From Polaromonas sp. (lineage in GTDB: Bacteria; Pseudomonadota; Gammaproteobacteria; Burkholderiales; Burkholderiaceae_C): 64,000 nucleotides of DNA. Position numbers and translations under genes: made by a program. Numbering within the stretch: the first letter of the stretch is position 1; every line of letters begins with the position of its first letter. The stretch covers positions 62,001-126,000 of the forward strand of contig NZ_JABBPE010000016.1 of NCBI RefSeq assembly GCF_012927455.1, in the 5' to 3' direction. Below are positions 7,028 to 16,649 of this stretch, one piece after another. Under the pieces are notes generated by a model. It saw nothing but the letters and a program-made list of their open reading frames with translations. It ran no database searches and was not told the DNA's origin.

Positions 7028-10000
7028 GCTGCTTCTCCCAGTTTTTGCACGGCCTCAGCGCGGTCGTCATCGCGTGGCGTGTCTAGCCAGTCGACCTTGT
7101 CCATCTTGCGCACGACGACGAATTCGTCGCGGTTGGTGCCTATCGTTCCGTAGTAGTTGAAGCCGTAGGACAGCTGCGCATAGCCGCCGATCATGTGGGT
7201 CGGCTTGAGCACAATGCGTGTGACCGAGTTGTGAATGCCGCCGCGCTGGCCGGTGATTTCCGAACCGGGCGTATTGACGATCTTTTCCTGCGCGTGGTAC
7301 ATCATCACCATGCCGGGCTTGACACGCTGGCTGACGACAGCCCGCGCGGCAATCGCGCCATTTACGTTGTAGAGCTCGATCCAGTCGTTGTCTTCCACAC
7401 CGATCAGCTTGGCGTCGTCCTCACTGAGCCAGACGATCGGGCCGCCCCGGCTCAGCGTGAGCATCAGCAAGTTGTCGGTGTAGGTCGAGTGAATGCCCCA
7501 CTTCTGGTGCGGTGTGATGAAGTTCAGCAGTATCTCGGTATTGCCGTTAGAACGGATGCCGTGCACGCCGGCAGTCGCCTTCAGGTTCACCGGCGGACGG
7601 TAGCTGGCCAGGCCCTCGCCAAAGGCCAGCATCCAAGGGTGATCCTGGTAGAACTGCTGACGCCCGGTCAGGGTGCGCCAGGGGATCAGCTCGTTCACGT
7701 TGGTGTAGCCGGCGTTGTACGACACGGTCTCGGACTCGATGCCGCTCCAGGTCGGTGAGCTGATGATCTTGCGCGGCTGCGCCTGGATGTCCCGAAAGCG
7801 GATCTTCTCGTCTTCGCGGTGAATTGCCAGGTGCGCGTGCTCGCGCCCGGTCTGCTTCGACAACGCGTTCCAGGCTTTGACCGCCACATGGCCGTTGGTT
7901 TCAGGCGCCAACTGCAGCACCATCTCGCAGGCGTCAATGTCGCTGTCAATTCGCGGCATACCCAGCGTCACGCCAGGCTCGGTCACCAGTCCGTTCAACT
8001 GCCCAAGCTGTTTAACCTCGGTTTCGGTATTCCACGAAATGCCTTTGCCGCCGTTGCCGACTTTGTTTAGCAGCGGGCCGACCGCCGTGAAGCGCTTGTA
8101 CACATTCGGATAGTCGCGTTCGACCACTTGCATTTGCGGCGCCGTCTTGCCCGGAACCAGCTCGCACTCGCCGCGCTTCCAGTCCTTCACCTCGAAAGGC
8201 TGGGCCAGTTCACCGGGAGAGTCGTGCATCAGCGGCGTCAACACCATTTCACGCTCGACCCCCAGGTGGCCATCGCAGAGTTCGCTGAATTTTTTGGCAA
8301 AGCCTTTGTAGATTTCCCAGTCGCTTTTCGACTGCCACACGGGGTCCACGGCGGTGGACAGCGGATGAATGAAGGGATGCATGTCGCTGGTGTTGAGATC
8401 GTTCTTTTCGTACCAGGTCGCGGTCGGCAACACGATATCCGAATACAGGCAGGTTGTGCTCATGCGGAAGTCCAGCGTCACCAGCAGGTCGAGTTTGCCT
8501 TCAGGCGCCTTGTCATGCCAGACCACTTCCTCGGGCTTGCCATCCTCGGCACCCAGGTCCTTGCCCTGCACACCGTTGTCGGTACCCAGCAGGTGCTTGA
8601 GGAAATACTCATGGCCCTTGCCCGACGAGCCAATGATGTTGGAGCGCCAGACAAACATGTTGCGCGGCCAGTTGGCGGGATGGTCCGGGTCTTCGCAGCT
8701 CAGCCTCAAGGTGCCGTCCTGGAGCGATTTCACCACATAGTCTTTCGCGTCCAGGCCGGCGGCCTGCGCGTCTTTTACCACCTGCATCGGGTTGGTCTGC
8801 AACTGCGGCGCGCTGGGCAACCAGCCCATGCGTTCGGCGCGCACGTTGTAGTCGATCATGCTGCCGCCGTAGAGTTTTTTGTCGGCCAGCGGCGACAGCA
8901 CTTCATCGACGCCGAGCTTTTCATAACGCCACTGGTTGGTGTGCGCATAAAAAAAGCTGGTCGAGTTCATCTGACGTGGTGGACGGATCCAGTCGAGCGC
9001 GAAGGCCAGCGGGGTCCAGCCGGTCTGCGGACGCAGCTTCTCCTGGCCCACGTAGTGCGCCCAGCCGCCACCGCTTTTCCCGATGCAGCCGCACATCATC
9101 AGCATGTTGATGACGCTGCGGTAGTTCATGTCACTGTGGTACCAGTGGTTCATGCCGGCGCCGATGATAACCATGGACCGCCCTTCGGTCTTCTCGGCGT
9201 TTTCGGCGAACTGGCGCGCCACGGTGATCACCTGGTCACGCGGCACGCCGGTAATCTGTTCCTGCCACGCTGGCGTGTAGGGCGTGTTGTCGTTGAAATC
9301 GCTGGCAGCCAGTTCACCCGGCAGCCCGCGCGGAATGCCGTATTGCGCGGCCTGCAAATCAAACACCGTGGCGACCAGCGCCGAGCGCTCCTCGCCAGCC
9401 TTGCCGAGCGCAATGCGCTGCACTGGCACCGTGCGTACCAGCACATCGCCCTGCTCGTTGTTGGGAAAATGCTCGTGGTGAATGCCGCCGAAATAGGGGA
9501 AGCCGACCTTGGCGCTGTCCCGGCCAGGCGCATCGCCTTCAAGCACAGACAGCTTGAGTGTTACGTCTTGGCCCTTGCGCGCTTCCTTGGACTCGAGGTT
9601 CCACTGGCCCGCATCGGCGCGGCCATCAGGGCCCCAGCGAAAACCGATGGCGCCGTTGGGCAAGACGACCTTGCCCTGCGCATCAAACGCAACGGTCTTC
9701 CACTCGGGGTTGTTGGCCTGACCGAGCTTGCCATTGAAGTCCGACGCGCGCACGTAGCGGTCCGGCACCAGGATGGTCTCGCCGTTTTCCAGCTGGTGCT
9801 CTTTGAGCATGACCAGCATCGGCAGGTCTGTGTAGCGGCGCGCGTAGTCGTCGAAATAGGCCGAGCGCGGCCGGCCGTTGCCGCCAAAGTAGAAGTCTTT
9901 CAAAATCACATGGCCCATCGCCATGGCGACGGCGGCGTCGGTGCCCTGCTTGGGGTGCAGCCACAGGTCCGAGAGCTTGGCGACCTCGGAATAGTCGGGG

Positions 10001-10842
10001 GTTATCGCCACCGTCTTACATCCCTTGTAACGCACCTCGGTGAAAAAGTGCGCATCCGGCGTGCGCGTCTGCGGCACGTTCGAGCCCCAGGCAATGATGA
10101 AACTCGAGTTGTACCAGTCGGCTGACTCGGGCACGTCGGTCTGCTCGCCCCAGACCTGCGGGCTGCTGGGAGGCAGGTCGCAGTACCAGTCGTAAAAGCT
10201 CATGCAGACGCCGCCTATCAGCGACAGGTAGCGCGAACCGGCGGCATAGCTGACCATGGACATCGCCGGGATCGGCGAGAAGCCGATGATGCGGTCGGCG
10301 CCATGCTGCTTGATGGTGTAGACATTGGACGCGGCGATGAGTTCATTGACTTCTTCCCAGCTGGAACGCACAAAGCCACCCAGGCCGCGCACGCTCTGGT
10401 AGTCGCGCCGCTTGGCGTCGTCCTGCACCACGGCGGCCCAGGCCTCGACCGGTGCCAGGCTCAAGCGTGCTTCGCGCCAGTGCTTTAGCAGGCGCGCGCG
10501 AATCATCGGGTACTTGACGCGGTTGGCGCTGTACAAATACCAGCTGTAGCTGGCGCCGCGCGAGCAGCCGCGCGGTTCGTGGTTGGGCATGTCCCAGCGC
10601 GTGCGCGGGTAGTCGGTCTGCTGGGTTTCCCAGGTCACGATGCCGCCCTTGACGTAAATCTTCCACGAGCAGGAACCGGTGCAGTTGACGCCGTGCGTGC
10701 TGCGCACGATCTTGTCGTGCGCCCAGCGGTTGCGGTAGGCGTCTTCCCAAGTGCGGTCTTCAGCTGTGGTGACGCCGTGATTGCCTGAAAACGATTCCCG
10801 CGGATTGGAAAAGTGGCTTAGTCGATCCAAAAAATGACTCAT
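7024..10842 (-). CDS. narG: Respiratory nitrate reductase alpha subunit (molybdopterin catalytic subunit)
   Basis: A 1272-residue catalytic subunit that reduces nitrate to nitrite at a molybdenum bis-MGD site on the cytoplasmic side of the membrane. The FS0 cluster ligands are His50, Cys54 and Cys58 (HGVNCTGSC) and Cys93. The conserved block PESADWYNSSFIIAWGSNVP follows near residue 220, where the molybdenum aspartate ligand lies in this family. Length and start (MSHFLDRL) match NarG. A long antisense open frame within it is a codon-usage shadow. narK2 ends 56 bases upstream, and I see no clear terminator between them, so one transcript from narK1 to the parvulin gene is likely. Confidence 0.97.
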   Translation of the reverse strand: MSHFLDRLSHFSNPRESFSGNHGVTTAEDRTWEDAYRNRWAHDKIVRSTHGVNCTGSCSWKIYVKGGIVTWETQQTDYPRTRWDMPNHEPRGCSRGASYSWYLYSANRVKYPMIRARLLKHWREARLSLAPVEAWAAVVQDDAKRRDYQSVRGLGGFVRSSWEEVNELIAASNVYTIKQHGADRIIGFSPIPAMSMVSYAAGSRYLSLIGGVCMSFYDWYCDLPPSSPQVWGEQTDVPESADWYNSSFIIAWGSNVPQTRTPDAHFFTEVRYKGCKTVAITPDYSEVAKLSDLWLHPKQGTDAAVAMAMGHVILKDFYFGGNGRPRSAYFDDYARRYTDLPMLVMLKEHQLENGETILVPDRYVRASDFNGKLGQANNPEWKTVAFDAQGKVVLPNGAIGFRWGPDGRADAGQWNLESKEARKGQDVTLKLSVLEGDAPGRDSAKVGFPYFGGIHHEHFPNNEQGDVLVRTVPVQRIALGKAGEERSALVATVFDLQAAQYGIPRGLPGELAASDFNDNTPYTPAWQEQITGVPRDQVITVARQFAENAEKTEGRSMVIIGAGMNHWYHSDMNYRSVINMLMMCGCIGKSGGGWAHYVGQEKLRPQTGWTPLAFALDWIRPPRQMNSTSFFYAHTNQWRYEKLGVDEVLSPLADKKLYGGSMIDYNVRAERMGWLPSAPQLQTNPMQVVKDAQAAGLDAKDYVVKSLQDGTLRLSCEDPDHPANWPRNMFVWRSNIIGSSGKGHEYFLKHLLGTDNGVQGKDLGAEDGKPEEVVWHDKAPEGKLDLLVTLDFRMSTTCLYSDIVLPTATWYEKNDLNTSDMHPFIHPLSTAVDPVWQSKSDWEIYKGFAKKFSELCDGHLGVEREMVLTPLMHDSPGELAQPFEVKDWKRGECELVPGKTAPQMQVVERDYPNVYKRFTAVGPLLNKVGNGGKGISWNTETEVKQLGQLNGLVTEPGVTLGMPRIDSDIDACEMVLQLAPETNGHVAVKAWNALSKQTGREHAHLAIHREDEKIRFRDIQAQPRKIISSPTWSGIESETVSYNAGYTNVNELIPWRTLTGRQQFYQDHPWMLAFGEGLASYRPPVNLKATAGVHGIRSNGNTEILLNFITPHQKWGIHSTYTDNLLMLTLSRGGPIVWLSEDDAKLIGVEDNDWIELYNVNGAIAARAVVSQRVKPGMVMMYHAQEKIVNTPGSEITGQRGGIHNSVTRIVLKPTHMIGGYAQLSYGFNYYGTIGTNRDEFVVVRKMDKVDWLDTPRDDDRAEAVQKLGEAA

Positions 10843-10898
10843 TTAACGCTCCAGTAATACGGTAAAAAAGCGGCTTTAACAGTGGGTTAATCCCCGCA

Positions 10899-12527
10899 TC
10901 AAGGGTTTTTGATTGCTGCGCCGGCGCGCAGGTAGAACCACCAGTTAAGCACCAGGCACAGCGCGTAGAAGATGGCAAAACCGTACATCGCGTTCTCGGG
11001 CGTTCCGGCCTTGATCTGCGCACCAATCACCACCGGGGCGATGAAGGCGCCATAGGCGGCAATGGCCGAGGTCCAGCCGAGTACCGGGCCGGCCTGCTGG
11101 CGGTCGAAGATCACACCTATGGTGCGAAAGGTGGAGCCGTTACCGATGCCGCTGGCGGCAAAAAGCAGCACGAACAACACCATGAAGATCAGGAAGTACT
11201 GTTCGGGCGCGGAGGACTTGTAGGCCAGCAACATCACATAACCGACCGCCGCAGAGGCCGCGACCATGATGGCTGAAATGATCTGGGTGACGATGGAGCC
11301 GCCAACCTTATCGGCAATCCAGCCGCCCACAGGACGGATCAGCGCGCCGACAAAAGGGCCAATCCAGGCATACGTCAAGGCCGAAGGCGCGTTCGGATTT
11401 TTCAGCGTGTGCTGCATGACGCCGGCGGCGTCGGGGACGTGGCTGACGCCGAAAATCACCGTGATCGCCAGCGGCAGCGCCATCGAAAAGCCGATGAAGG
11501 AGCCGAAGGTGACGATATACAGAAGGGTGAGCGACCATGTGTGCTTGTTGCGAAAAATAGCGAACTGCTTGGCAATGCTTTCCTTCATCGGACCGAAGGC
11601 AGTCAGCTTCAATACCATCAAAGTGCTGACGATGATCAGCGGCATAGCGATCCACATGTTCAGCAGGCCGAGTCCCGTTGGCTTGGGCAGGTAAAGGTAG
11701 AGCCCGACGCCGGCCGGCACAAAAGACAGGGTGTAGAGCCAGATGATTTTGAGGAAAGCTGGGATGGTTCCACCGATTGCGGGCGACACCGTCGTGAGAT
11801 TGTTCATGCCGAAAAAGCACAGGATGGACAGAGGCACCAGCGACAGCAGCCAGGTGAAGCCGGCGTTCTGAATCCAGGTTGGCGTTCCGGCGGCAATCTT
11901 GCCGAAGATCCAGCCACTGTCTTTGACCAGCGTCATCGGCTCGCCGCCAAAGCTGCCGAAGACGCTCAAGGTCATGACCAGCGGAATCACGACCTGCATG
12001 GCCGTCACGCCGAAGTTGCCCAGGCCGGCGTTAAGACCCAGCGCCGTGCCCTGCAGCCGCTTTGGGAAAAAGGTGCTGATATTGGACATCGAGCTGGCGA
12101 AGTTGCCGCCGCCCACGCCCGACCACAGCGCCATCAGCTGGAAAGACCAAAGCGGCCATTCAGGGTGCTGCAGCACGATGCCCGTGCCGATGGCGGGCGC
12201 CAGCAGCATTGAGGTTGTCAGGAAGATGGTGTTGCGCCCGCCAGCAAGGCGGATCAGGAAGGAGGCCGGAATCCGCATGGTGGCGCCGGCCAGACCCGCG
12301 ATAGCCGTGAGCGTGAACAGCTCGGCTTGGCTGAAGGGAAAGCCCAGGTTCAGCATCTGCACCGTGATGATGCCCCACATGCCCCATACGGCGAAGCCGC
12401 AGAGCAGGCTGGGTATGGATATCCAGAGGTTGCGGTAAGCAATGCGTTTGCCAGTGCTCTCCCAGAACTGCTCTTCCTCAGGGTGCCAGTCGGTGATATC
12501 GGCACGGGAATTCGTTGTTGCGTTCAT
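10899..12527 (-). CDS. narK2: Nitrate/nitrite transporter, NarK2 type (MFS)
   Basis: A 542-residue major-facilitator protein with about twelve to fourteen membrane segments. The nitrate signature appears as GVGGGNFASSMSNISTFFPK, followed by RLQGTALGLNAGLGNFGV, with the second signature GSFIGFSMALPL later. This type is generally a nitrate/nitrite antiporter that exports the nitrite made by NarGHI. The cytoplasmic head (HPEEEQFWESTGKRIAYRNLW) is longer than in E. coli NarK and typical of betaproteobacterial NarK2. It lies 27 bases after narK1 and immediately before narG. Transport direction is inferred from the family and the pairing with narK1. Confidence 0.93.
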   Translation of the reverse strand: MNATTNSRADITDWHPEEEQFWESTGKRIAYRNLWISIPSLLCGFAVWGMWGIITVQMLNLGFPFSQAELFTLTAIAGLAGATMRIPASFLIRLAGGRNTIFLTTSMLLAPAIGTGIVLQHPEWPLWSFQLMALWSGVGGGNFASSMSNISTFFPKRLQGTALGLNAGLGNFGVTAMQVVIPLVMTLSVFGSFGGEPMTLVKDSGWIFGKIAAGTPTWIQNAGFTWLLSLVPLSILCFFGMNNLTTVSPAIGGTIPAFLKIIWLYTLSFVPAGVGLYLYLPKPTGLGLLNMWIAMPLIIVSTLMVLKLTAFGPMKESIAKQFAIFRNKHTWSLTLLYIVTFGSFIGFSMALPLAITVIFGVSHVPDAAGVMQHTLKNPNAPSALTYAWIGPFVGALIRPVGGWIADKVGGSIVTQIISAIMVAASAAVGYVMLLAYKSSAPEQYFLIFMVLFVLLFAASGIGNGSTFRTIGVIFDRQQAGPVLGWTSAIAAYGAFIAPVVIGAQIKAGTPENAMYGFAIFYALCLVLNWWFYLRAGAAIKNP

Positions 12528-12554
12528 GAGGGTTCTTTCGGAATAGGTGGGGTC

Positions 12555-13817
12555 TCAGGCCTGCGCGCCGACCGCGTTGCGGCCCATGACTTCAGTGCGT
12601 CGCACCTCGGTCCAGTACATCCAGATCAGCGAGACCCAGACCACGCCGTACATCAGCATGAAAGCGCTGGAGCGAATGCCTGTGAGGTCCATCAATGCAC
12701 CGAAGATGATGGGCAGCACAAAGCCCCCTAGCCCGCCCGCCAAGCCTACGATGCCGCTGATGGCACCAATGTTGGCACCGTAGTCGTCGCTGATGTACTT
12801 GAAGACGCTGGCCTTGCCGAAGGCAAAGGCCACACCAAGAATGGCCATCAACGCGGTAAACGCGTACACATTCAGGCCGATGTGGAAAGTGCTGGGTCCA
12901 TTGACCGTCATCACCGTGAGATCGGTCTGCGGGTAGGACAGCAGAAACAGGCAGACCCAGCTGACCCACATCACCCACCAGGTCACGCTGTGCGCGCCAT
13001 ACTTGTCTGACAGCACGCCGCCTACGGCGCGCAGCACACCGCCCGGCAGGGAAAAGCAGGCTGCCAGCAGAGCCGCCAGGCGGATGTCAAGGCCAAACTC
13101 GCCCACGTAGTACTGCACCATCCACAGCGACAGCGCGACATAGCCGCCGAACACGATGCTGTAGTACTGACAGTATTTGAGAACTTTCGGGTCTTTTAGC
13201 GACTTCAATTGGTCACTGAACTTGACATGGCTGGGCACCCGATGCGACGGGTCGCTGTGGCTGAACAGCCAGAACAGCACCAGCGCGCCCAGCATGATGA
13301 CCGCATAGACCTGTGGCACCATGGCCCAGCCAAACGCCACCAGCAGCACCGGCGCGACGAATTTATTCACCGCGGCGCCCGAATTTCCTGCACCGTAGAC
13401 GCCCATCGCCATGCCCTGCCGGTTCTTGGGGAACCAGCGTGCCACGTAAGGCGTCCCGACTGAAAACGAACCGCCTGCCAGACCCACGAACAAGCCGATT
13501 ACCAGGAAGTGCCAGTACGCAGTGGCATAACTCATGAGCCAGATCGCCGGCACTGTGGCGGCCATCAGGATGGCCATCACGATGCGACCGCCGTAGCGGT
13601 CGGTCCAGATGCCAAGCGGCACGCGAATGAGCGATCCCGTCAGTACCGGCGTGGCCGCGAGCAGGCCGAACTCCGTGGCGTTGAGGTTGAGCATCTTCTT
13701 GATCGGGATGCCGATGACGCCGAACATCATCCAGACCATGAAGCAGACGGTGAAGGCCAGCGTGCTGACGATCAGCACCGACCACGCTTTTTTTGATTTG
13801 CTCAGTTCCGAGGCCAT
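12555..13817 (-). CDS. narK1: Nitrate transporter, NarK1 type (MFS)
   Basis: A 420-residue major-facilitator permease. The nitrate signature is GLAGGSFSVGTPYVARWFPK, with GMAMGVYGAGNSGAAVNKF next; this short type is usually a proton/nitrate symporter. I chose the ATG at 13817 (MASELSKSKK) because a GGAG element sits about nine bases before it; upstream in-frame starts at 13835 and 13871 lack one. It is the first gene of the narK1-narK2-narGHJI run. A NarL-type palindrome and an FNR-like box lie 110-160 bases upstream. Confidence 0.92.
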   Translation of the reverse strand: MASELSKSKKAWSVLIVSTLAFTVCFMVWMMFGVIGIPIKKMLNLNATEFGLLAATPVLTGSLIRVPLGIWTDRYGGRIVMAILMAATVPAIWLMSYATAYWHFLVIGLFVGLAGGSFSVGTPYVARWFPKNRQGMAMGVYGAGNSGAAVNKFVAPVLLVAFGWAMVPQVYAVIMLGALVLFWLFSHSDPSHRVPSHVKFSDQLKSLKDPKVLKYCQYYSIVFGGYVALSLWMVQYYVGEFGLDIRLAALLAACFSLPGGVLRAVGGVLSDKYGAHSVTWWVMWVSWVCLFLLSYPQTDLTVMTVNGPSTFHIGLNVYAFTALMAILGVAFAFGKASVFKYISDDYGANIGAISGIVGLAGGLGGFVLPIIFGALMDLTGIRSSAFMLMYGVVWVSLIWMYWTEVRRTEVMGRNAVGAQA

Positions 13818-13925
13818 GTTTTTCTCCAAAGACATGGCATGACTGTCGGGTTTTCCCGCCCCTTTGAACATCCTCCTTTGGAACGTGGCGGTGCGGCAAA
13901 AGGCCGATGGCGGCTGGAGCCGCCA

Positions 13926-13941
13926 TAGTTCTGAAGAACTA
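13926..13941. promoter_or_regulatory. NarL-type 7-2-7 inverted repeat upstream of narK1
   Basis: The sequence TAGTTCT-GA-AGAACTA is a perfect 16-bp palindrome with the 7-2-7 spacing of NarL/NarP sites (consensus heptamer TACYYMT; each half here differs at one base). It lies in the narL-narK1 gap, about 110 bases before the narK1 start. NarL binding is inferred from sequence and from narXL being next door. Confidence 0.6.
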
Positions 13942-13965
13942 CGACCGGGTCAATCTAACCGGGTC

Positions 13966-13979
13966 TTGATTTTCGTCAA
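13966..13979 (-). promoter_or_regulatory. FNR/Anr-like box upstream of narK1
   Basis: On the minus strand the site reads TTGACGAAAATCAA, one mismatch from TTGAT-N4-ATCAA. It overlaps the last codons of narL and is centred 39 bases upstream of the NarL palindrome. With the box at -41.5, transcription would start near 13931. An FNR-type regulator activating the nar operon under oxygen limitation fits the known regulation of narK promoters. Confidence 0.6.
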
Positions 13980-14686
13980 CACAGCGCTTGGCCTGCCGCG
14001 TAGACGGCAGCCTGCACGCGCGAGCTCAATTGCAGTTTGCGAAGAATGTGCTGGACGTGGATCTTCACCGTCGTCTCAGCGATGTCGAGCTGGCGCGCAA
14101 TCACCTTGTTGCTGTCGCCGTGCGCGATCAGCGCCAGCACTTCGCGCTCCCGGGCCGACAGCAGGGCTACGCCCGAACGGTCCTGGGTCAGCGGCACCGG
14201 CTCAACAGCCGAATCGTCTGTCTGCAGCGCTGCCGTCTCGCCCGACGGAACAGGCGGCGACTTGGCACGGAAGGCGGTGACCAGCTTGGTCATCATTTCC
14301 GGGCTGACCACGGACTCACCGGCTAGGACCTTGACGATGAATTCGGACAGGTGATCGAGTTCCACGGTTTTAAGCAGATAGCCATCAGCACCGGCCTGCA
14401 GCGCGGCCGCCAGATCGTCTTCGTTCTCGCTGACAGTCAGCATCAGGATGCGGGTGCCCGGGGCTGCGTCTTTCAGCGACGCGATGCCGTCCACACCCAG
14501 AACGCCGGGCAGATGGTTGTCCAGCAGAATCAGGTCGGGCCTGGCGCGCTCGACGCAGCGCAGCGCCTCGCCAATGTCGCCGGCCTCGCCTGCGACATGG
14601 AAGCGCTCGTCCTGCGAAAGCAGTGCGATCAGCCCCCGGCGAAACAGGGTGTGGTCATCTACCACCAGCAGTCCGATCGGTTTCAT
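13976..14686 (-). CDS. narL: Nitrate/nitrite response regulator
   Basis: A 236-residue cytoplasmic response regulator. The receiver domain (about residues 1-120) has the acidic pair Asp10/Asp11 and the phosphorylatable Asp56 in DLILLDNHLPG. A linker of about 45 residues leads to a LuxR/NarL-type helix-turn-helix (LSAREREVLALIAHGDSNK, about residues 171-230). It lies 21 bases after narX and would be phosphorylated by it. A NarL-type operator sits just downstream, in the narK1 promoter region. The last codon region overlaps the FNR-like box. Confidence 0.95.
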   Translation of the reverse strand: MKPIGLLVVDDHTLFRRGLIALLSQDERFHVAGEAGDIGEALRCVERARPDLILLDNHLPGVLGVDGIASLKDAAPGTRILMLTVSENEDDLAAALQAGADGYLLKTVELDHLSEFIVKVLAGESVVSPEMMTKLVTAFRAKSPPVPSGETAALQTDDSAVEPVPLTQDRSGVALLSAREREVLALIAHGDSNKVIARQLDIAETTVKIHVQHILRKLQLSSRVQAAVYAAGQALC

Positions 14687-14707
14687 CGTGTCATTTTCTC
14701 AAGCTTC

Positions 14708-16636
14708 TCAAGCGCCCATCACGGGCTCGGGCAGCTGAGCGGGGTTCGGGGCGGTGGTCGTGACGCCGCCCTGAACCGGATGGGGCGGCAGCGTCAGCGT
14801 AACCGTCGTTCCGTGAGCCGGCTCTGACGCCACCTCCAGTGCGGCGCCTATGCCGGCGGCGCGCTCGCGCATGATGTTGATGCCGACATGGGATGGCCCA
14901 TGGCCTTGGCTGGCGTCAAATCCAATGCCGTCGTCGTGCACCACGAAACGCCAAAACGCCCCCTTGAGCACCTGCAGATTGACCTGCCTGGCCCGCGCAT
15001 GCTTGCGCACATTGGACAGGGCTTCCTGCAGCACATGCAGCACCTGCACCTGCACGTCGGGCAGCAGTGGCAAGCCTTCGCCGCGAACCTGCAGTTGCGT
15101 CGGCAGACCGGTCTGGTGCTGGAACTTCTGCAGCGTTTCCTGCAGCGCCTGCTCGATATTGTCGGTATTGGTGCGCGTGCGGAAGTGAATCAGCAACTCA
15201 CGCACGTCGCCAATGCTCTCGCGCAGGCCGGTGTCAAGTTCGTCGAGTGCCGTCTGCGTCTGTGCCGGCTGATTGCGCTGTACTGCAGTGCGCAGCAACT
15301 GCACCTGGATCTTGAGAAAGGCCAGCGACTGCGCAATCGAATCGTGCAGGTTGCGTGCCAACAAGGCGCGCTCATCCGAGACGGCGGCTTCTCGCTCCAA
15401 GGCAGCGGTGCGCAAGCCCTCCAGGGCGCTAGCCAGGTGACTGGCCAGCGCGTCCAGCAGTTCGGTCTCGTCGGCGCTCAGCGTGACAGGACTGCGGAAG
15501 AACAGGTTGAACTCGCCCAGCAAGCGCTGCTGCAGCCGGATCGGCACGCTGACCAGACTTTCGTAGCCGGCGCGAGCGCAATGGCGCACCGGCGCTTCGG
15601 CGTGGCTCAAGATAGGGATCACGCGCGTGCGAGCGTCGGCTTGCAGATTGCCACAGGCGCAGGCACCGGCCAGCAGGCTGCGCTCCACTTCCACAAGTTC
15701 CTGCGGGAAGCAATCCGACGCCAGCATCAGGTAGCGCTGGTTGGCCTCATCGGACCAGCGGACCGCTGCGGCATCGGCCTTCATGACGCTGCGCACACGC
15801 TGGGCAAAGCCGCGCGCCAGCTCGCTGATGCTGCCCGCCTGGGCCAAAAAGGCACTGACCTCGTACAACGCCTCCAGCCGCAGGCGCTGCGCCTCAATGT
15901 GTCGCGTCTTGGCCTCGACCTGCGATTCCAGCCCCTGATACATCGACTGAAGCGTTCCCGCCATGCGATTGAAGCCGGCCGCCACCTGGCCAAACTCGTC
16001 CGCGGTGTCGACTTCGATGCGCGTCGCAAATTCCCCTGATTCCACCTTGCGCAAACCCTGGCTGAGCCGGTTCAGCGGGCTGATCACGTACAGGTATCCG
16101 GTGTAGAGCATCAGCACTGCCGCGCCTATCGCCAGCGCCATCATGCCGAACTGGAACAGGTTCAGGATCGCCGTCAGTTGGGACAAATGCCGTTCCAGCG
16201 CAAGCACAAGGCGGTCGCTGGCATCGACAAACTCGCCCGCCGCCTTCAGCAAGGCCTGCGTAGGCGCTGGCGGCTCGGCCAGCCACTGCGGTCGCTGGCC
16301 GTTCCACAGGGATTCGACCACCGCAAAGCGCTGCTTGACCTGAGCGTCGGAGGGCATGAACAACGGCCGCGACGGGTCACCGGTCCGCAACAGCGCCAGA
16401 CTCTGATCGAACTGGCCGACCAGGCCCTGCAGCTCGGCGCGCGGCACGCCCGCCTGCACCGCACTGACCAGCCGCCAGGTTTGCATGCGTAGTCGCCCAG
16501 CTTCGTTGACGGCCGCCGCGCCCCCCTCAAGCTGCCAGGTCACCCACAAGGTCAGCGCTATGGAGGTCAAGGCGACAAGCAGCAGGCCGGCACCGATACG
16601 GACCAGCTTGTTGAAGAGTGAGGCGGTCTGCGGCAT
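14708..16636 (-). CDS. narX: Nitrate/nitrite sensor histidine kinase, NarX type
   Basis: A membrane sensor kinase of about 642 residues. It has a first membrane helix at about 13-34, then the P-box NEAGRLRMQTWRL (44-56) that senses nitrate in this family. A periplasmic four-helix domain, a second helix at about 163-188, a HAMP domain, and a GAF-like central module with a cysteine cluster (ACACGN, about 335-340) follow. The HisKA_3 phosphoacceptor is His431 in ARNLHDSIAQSL, with an HATPase domain to the end. I chose the ATG at 16636 (MPQTASLF); longer frames run into holA. It overlaps no gene but follows holA by 13 bases, so it may be read from the holA transcript or from a promoter inside holA. 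Confidence 0.93.
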   Translation of the reverse strand: MPQTASLFNKLVRIGAGLLLVALTSIALTLWVTWQLEGGAAAVNEAGRLRMQTWRLVSAVQAGVPRAELQGLVGQFDQSLALLRTGDPSRPLFMPSDAQVKQRFAVVESLWNGQRPQWLAEPPAPTQALLKAAGEFVDASDRLVLALERHLSQLTAILNLFQFGMMALAIGAAVLMLYTGYLYVISPLNRLSQGLRKVESGEFATRIEVDTADEFGQVAAGFNRMAGTLQSMYQGLESQVEAKTRHIEAQRLRLEALYEVSAFLAQAGSISELARGFAQRVRSVMKADAAAVRWSDEANQRYLMLASDCFPQELVEVERSLLAGACACGNLQADARTRVIPILSHAEAPVRHCARAGYESLVSVPIRLQQRLLGEFNLFFRSPVTLSADETELLDALASHLASALEGLRTAALEREAAVSDERALLARNLHDSIAQSLAFLKIQVQLLRTAVQRNQPAQTQTALDELDTGLRESIGDVRELLIHFRTRTNTDNIEQALQETLQKFQHQTGLPTQLQVRGEGLPLLPDVQVQVLHVLQEALSNVRKHARARQVNLQVLKGAFWRFVVHDDGIGFDASQGHGPSHVGINIMRERAAGIGAALEVASEPAHGTTVTLTLPPHPVQGGVTTTAPNPAQLPEPVMGA

Positions 16637-16649
16637 CGCGCTAAGTGCT

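Noticed and set aside
8128..10125. 665-codon open frame antisense to narG
   Set aside because: It mirrors the strong codon bias of narG in a high-GC genome, has no family motif, and narG itself is fully supported by cluster ligands and length.
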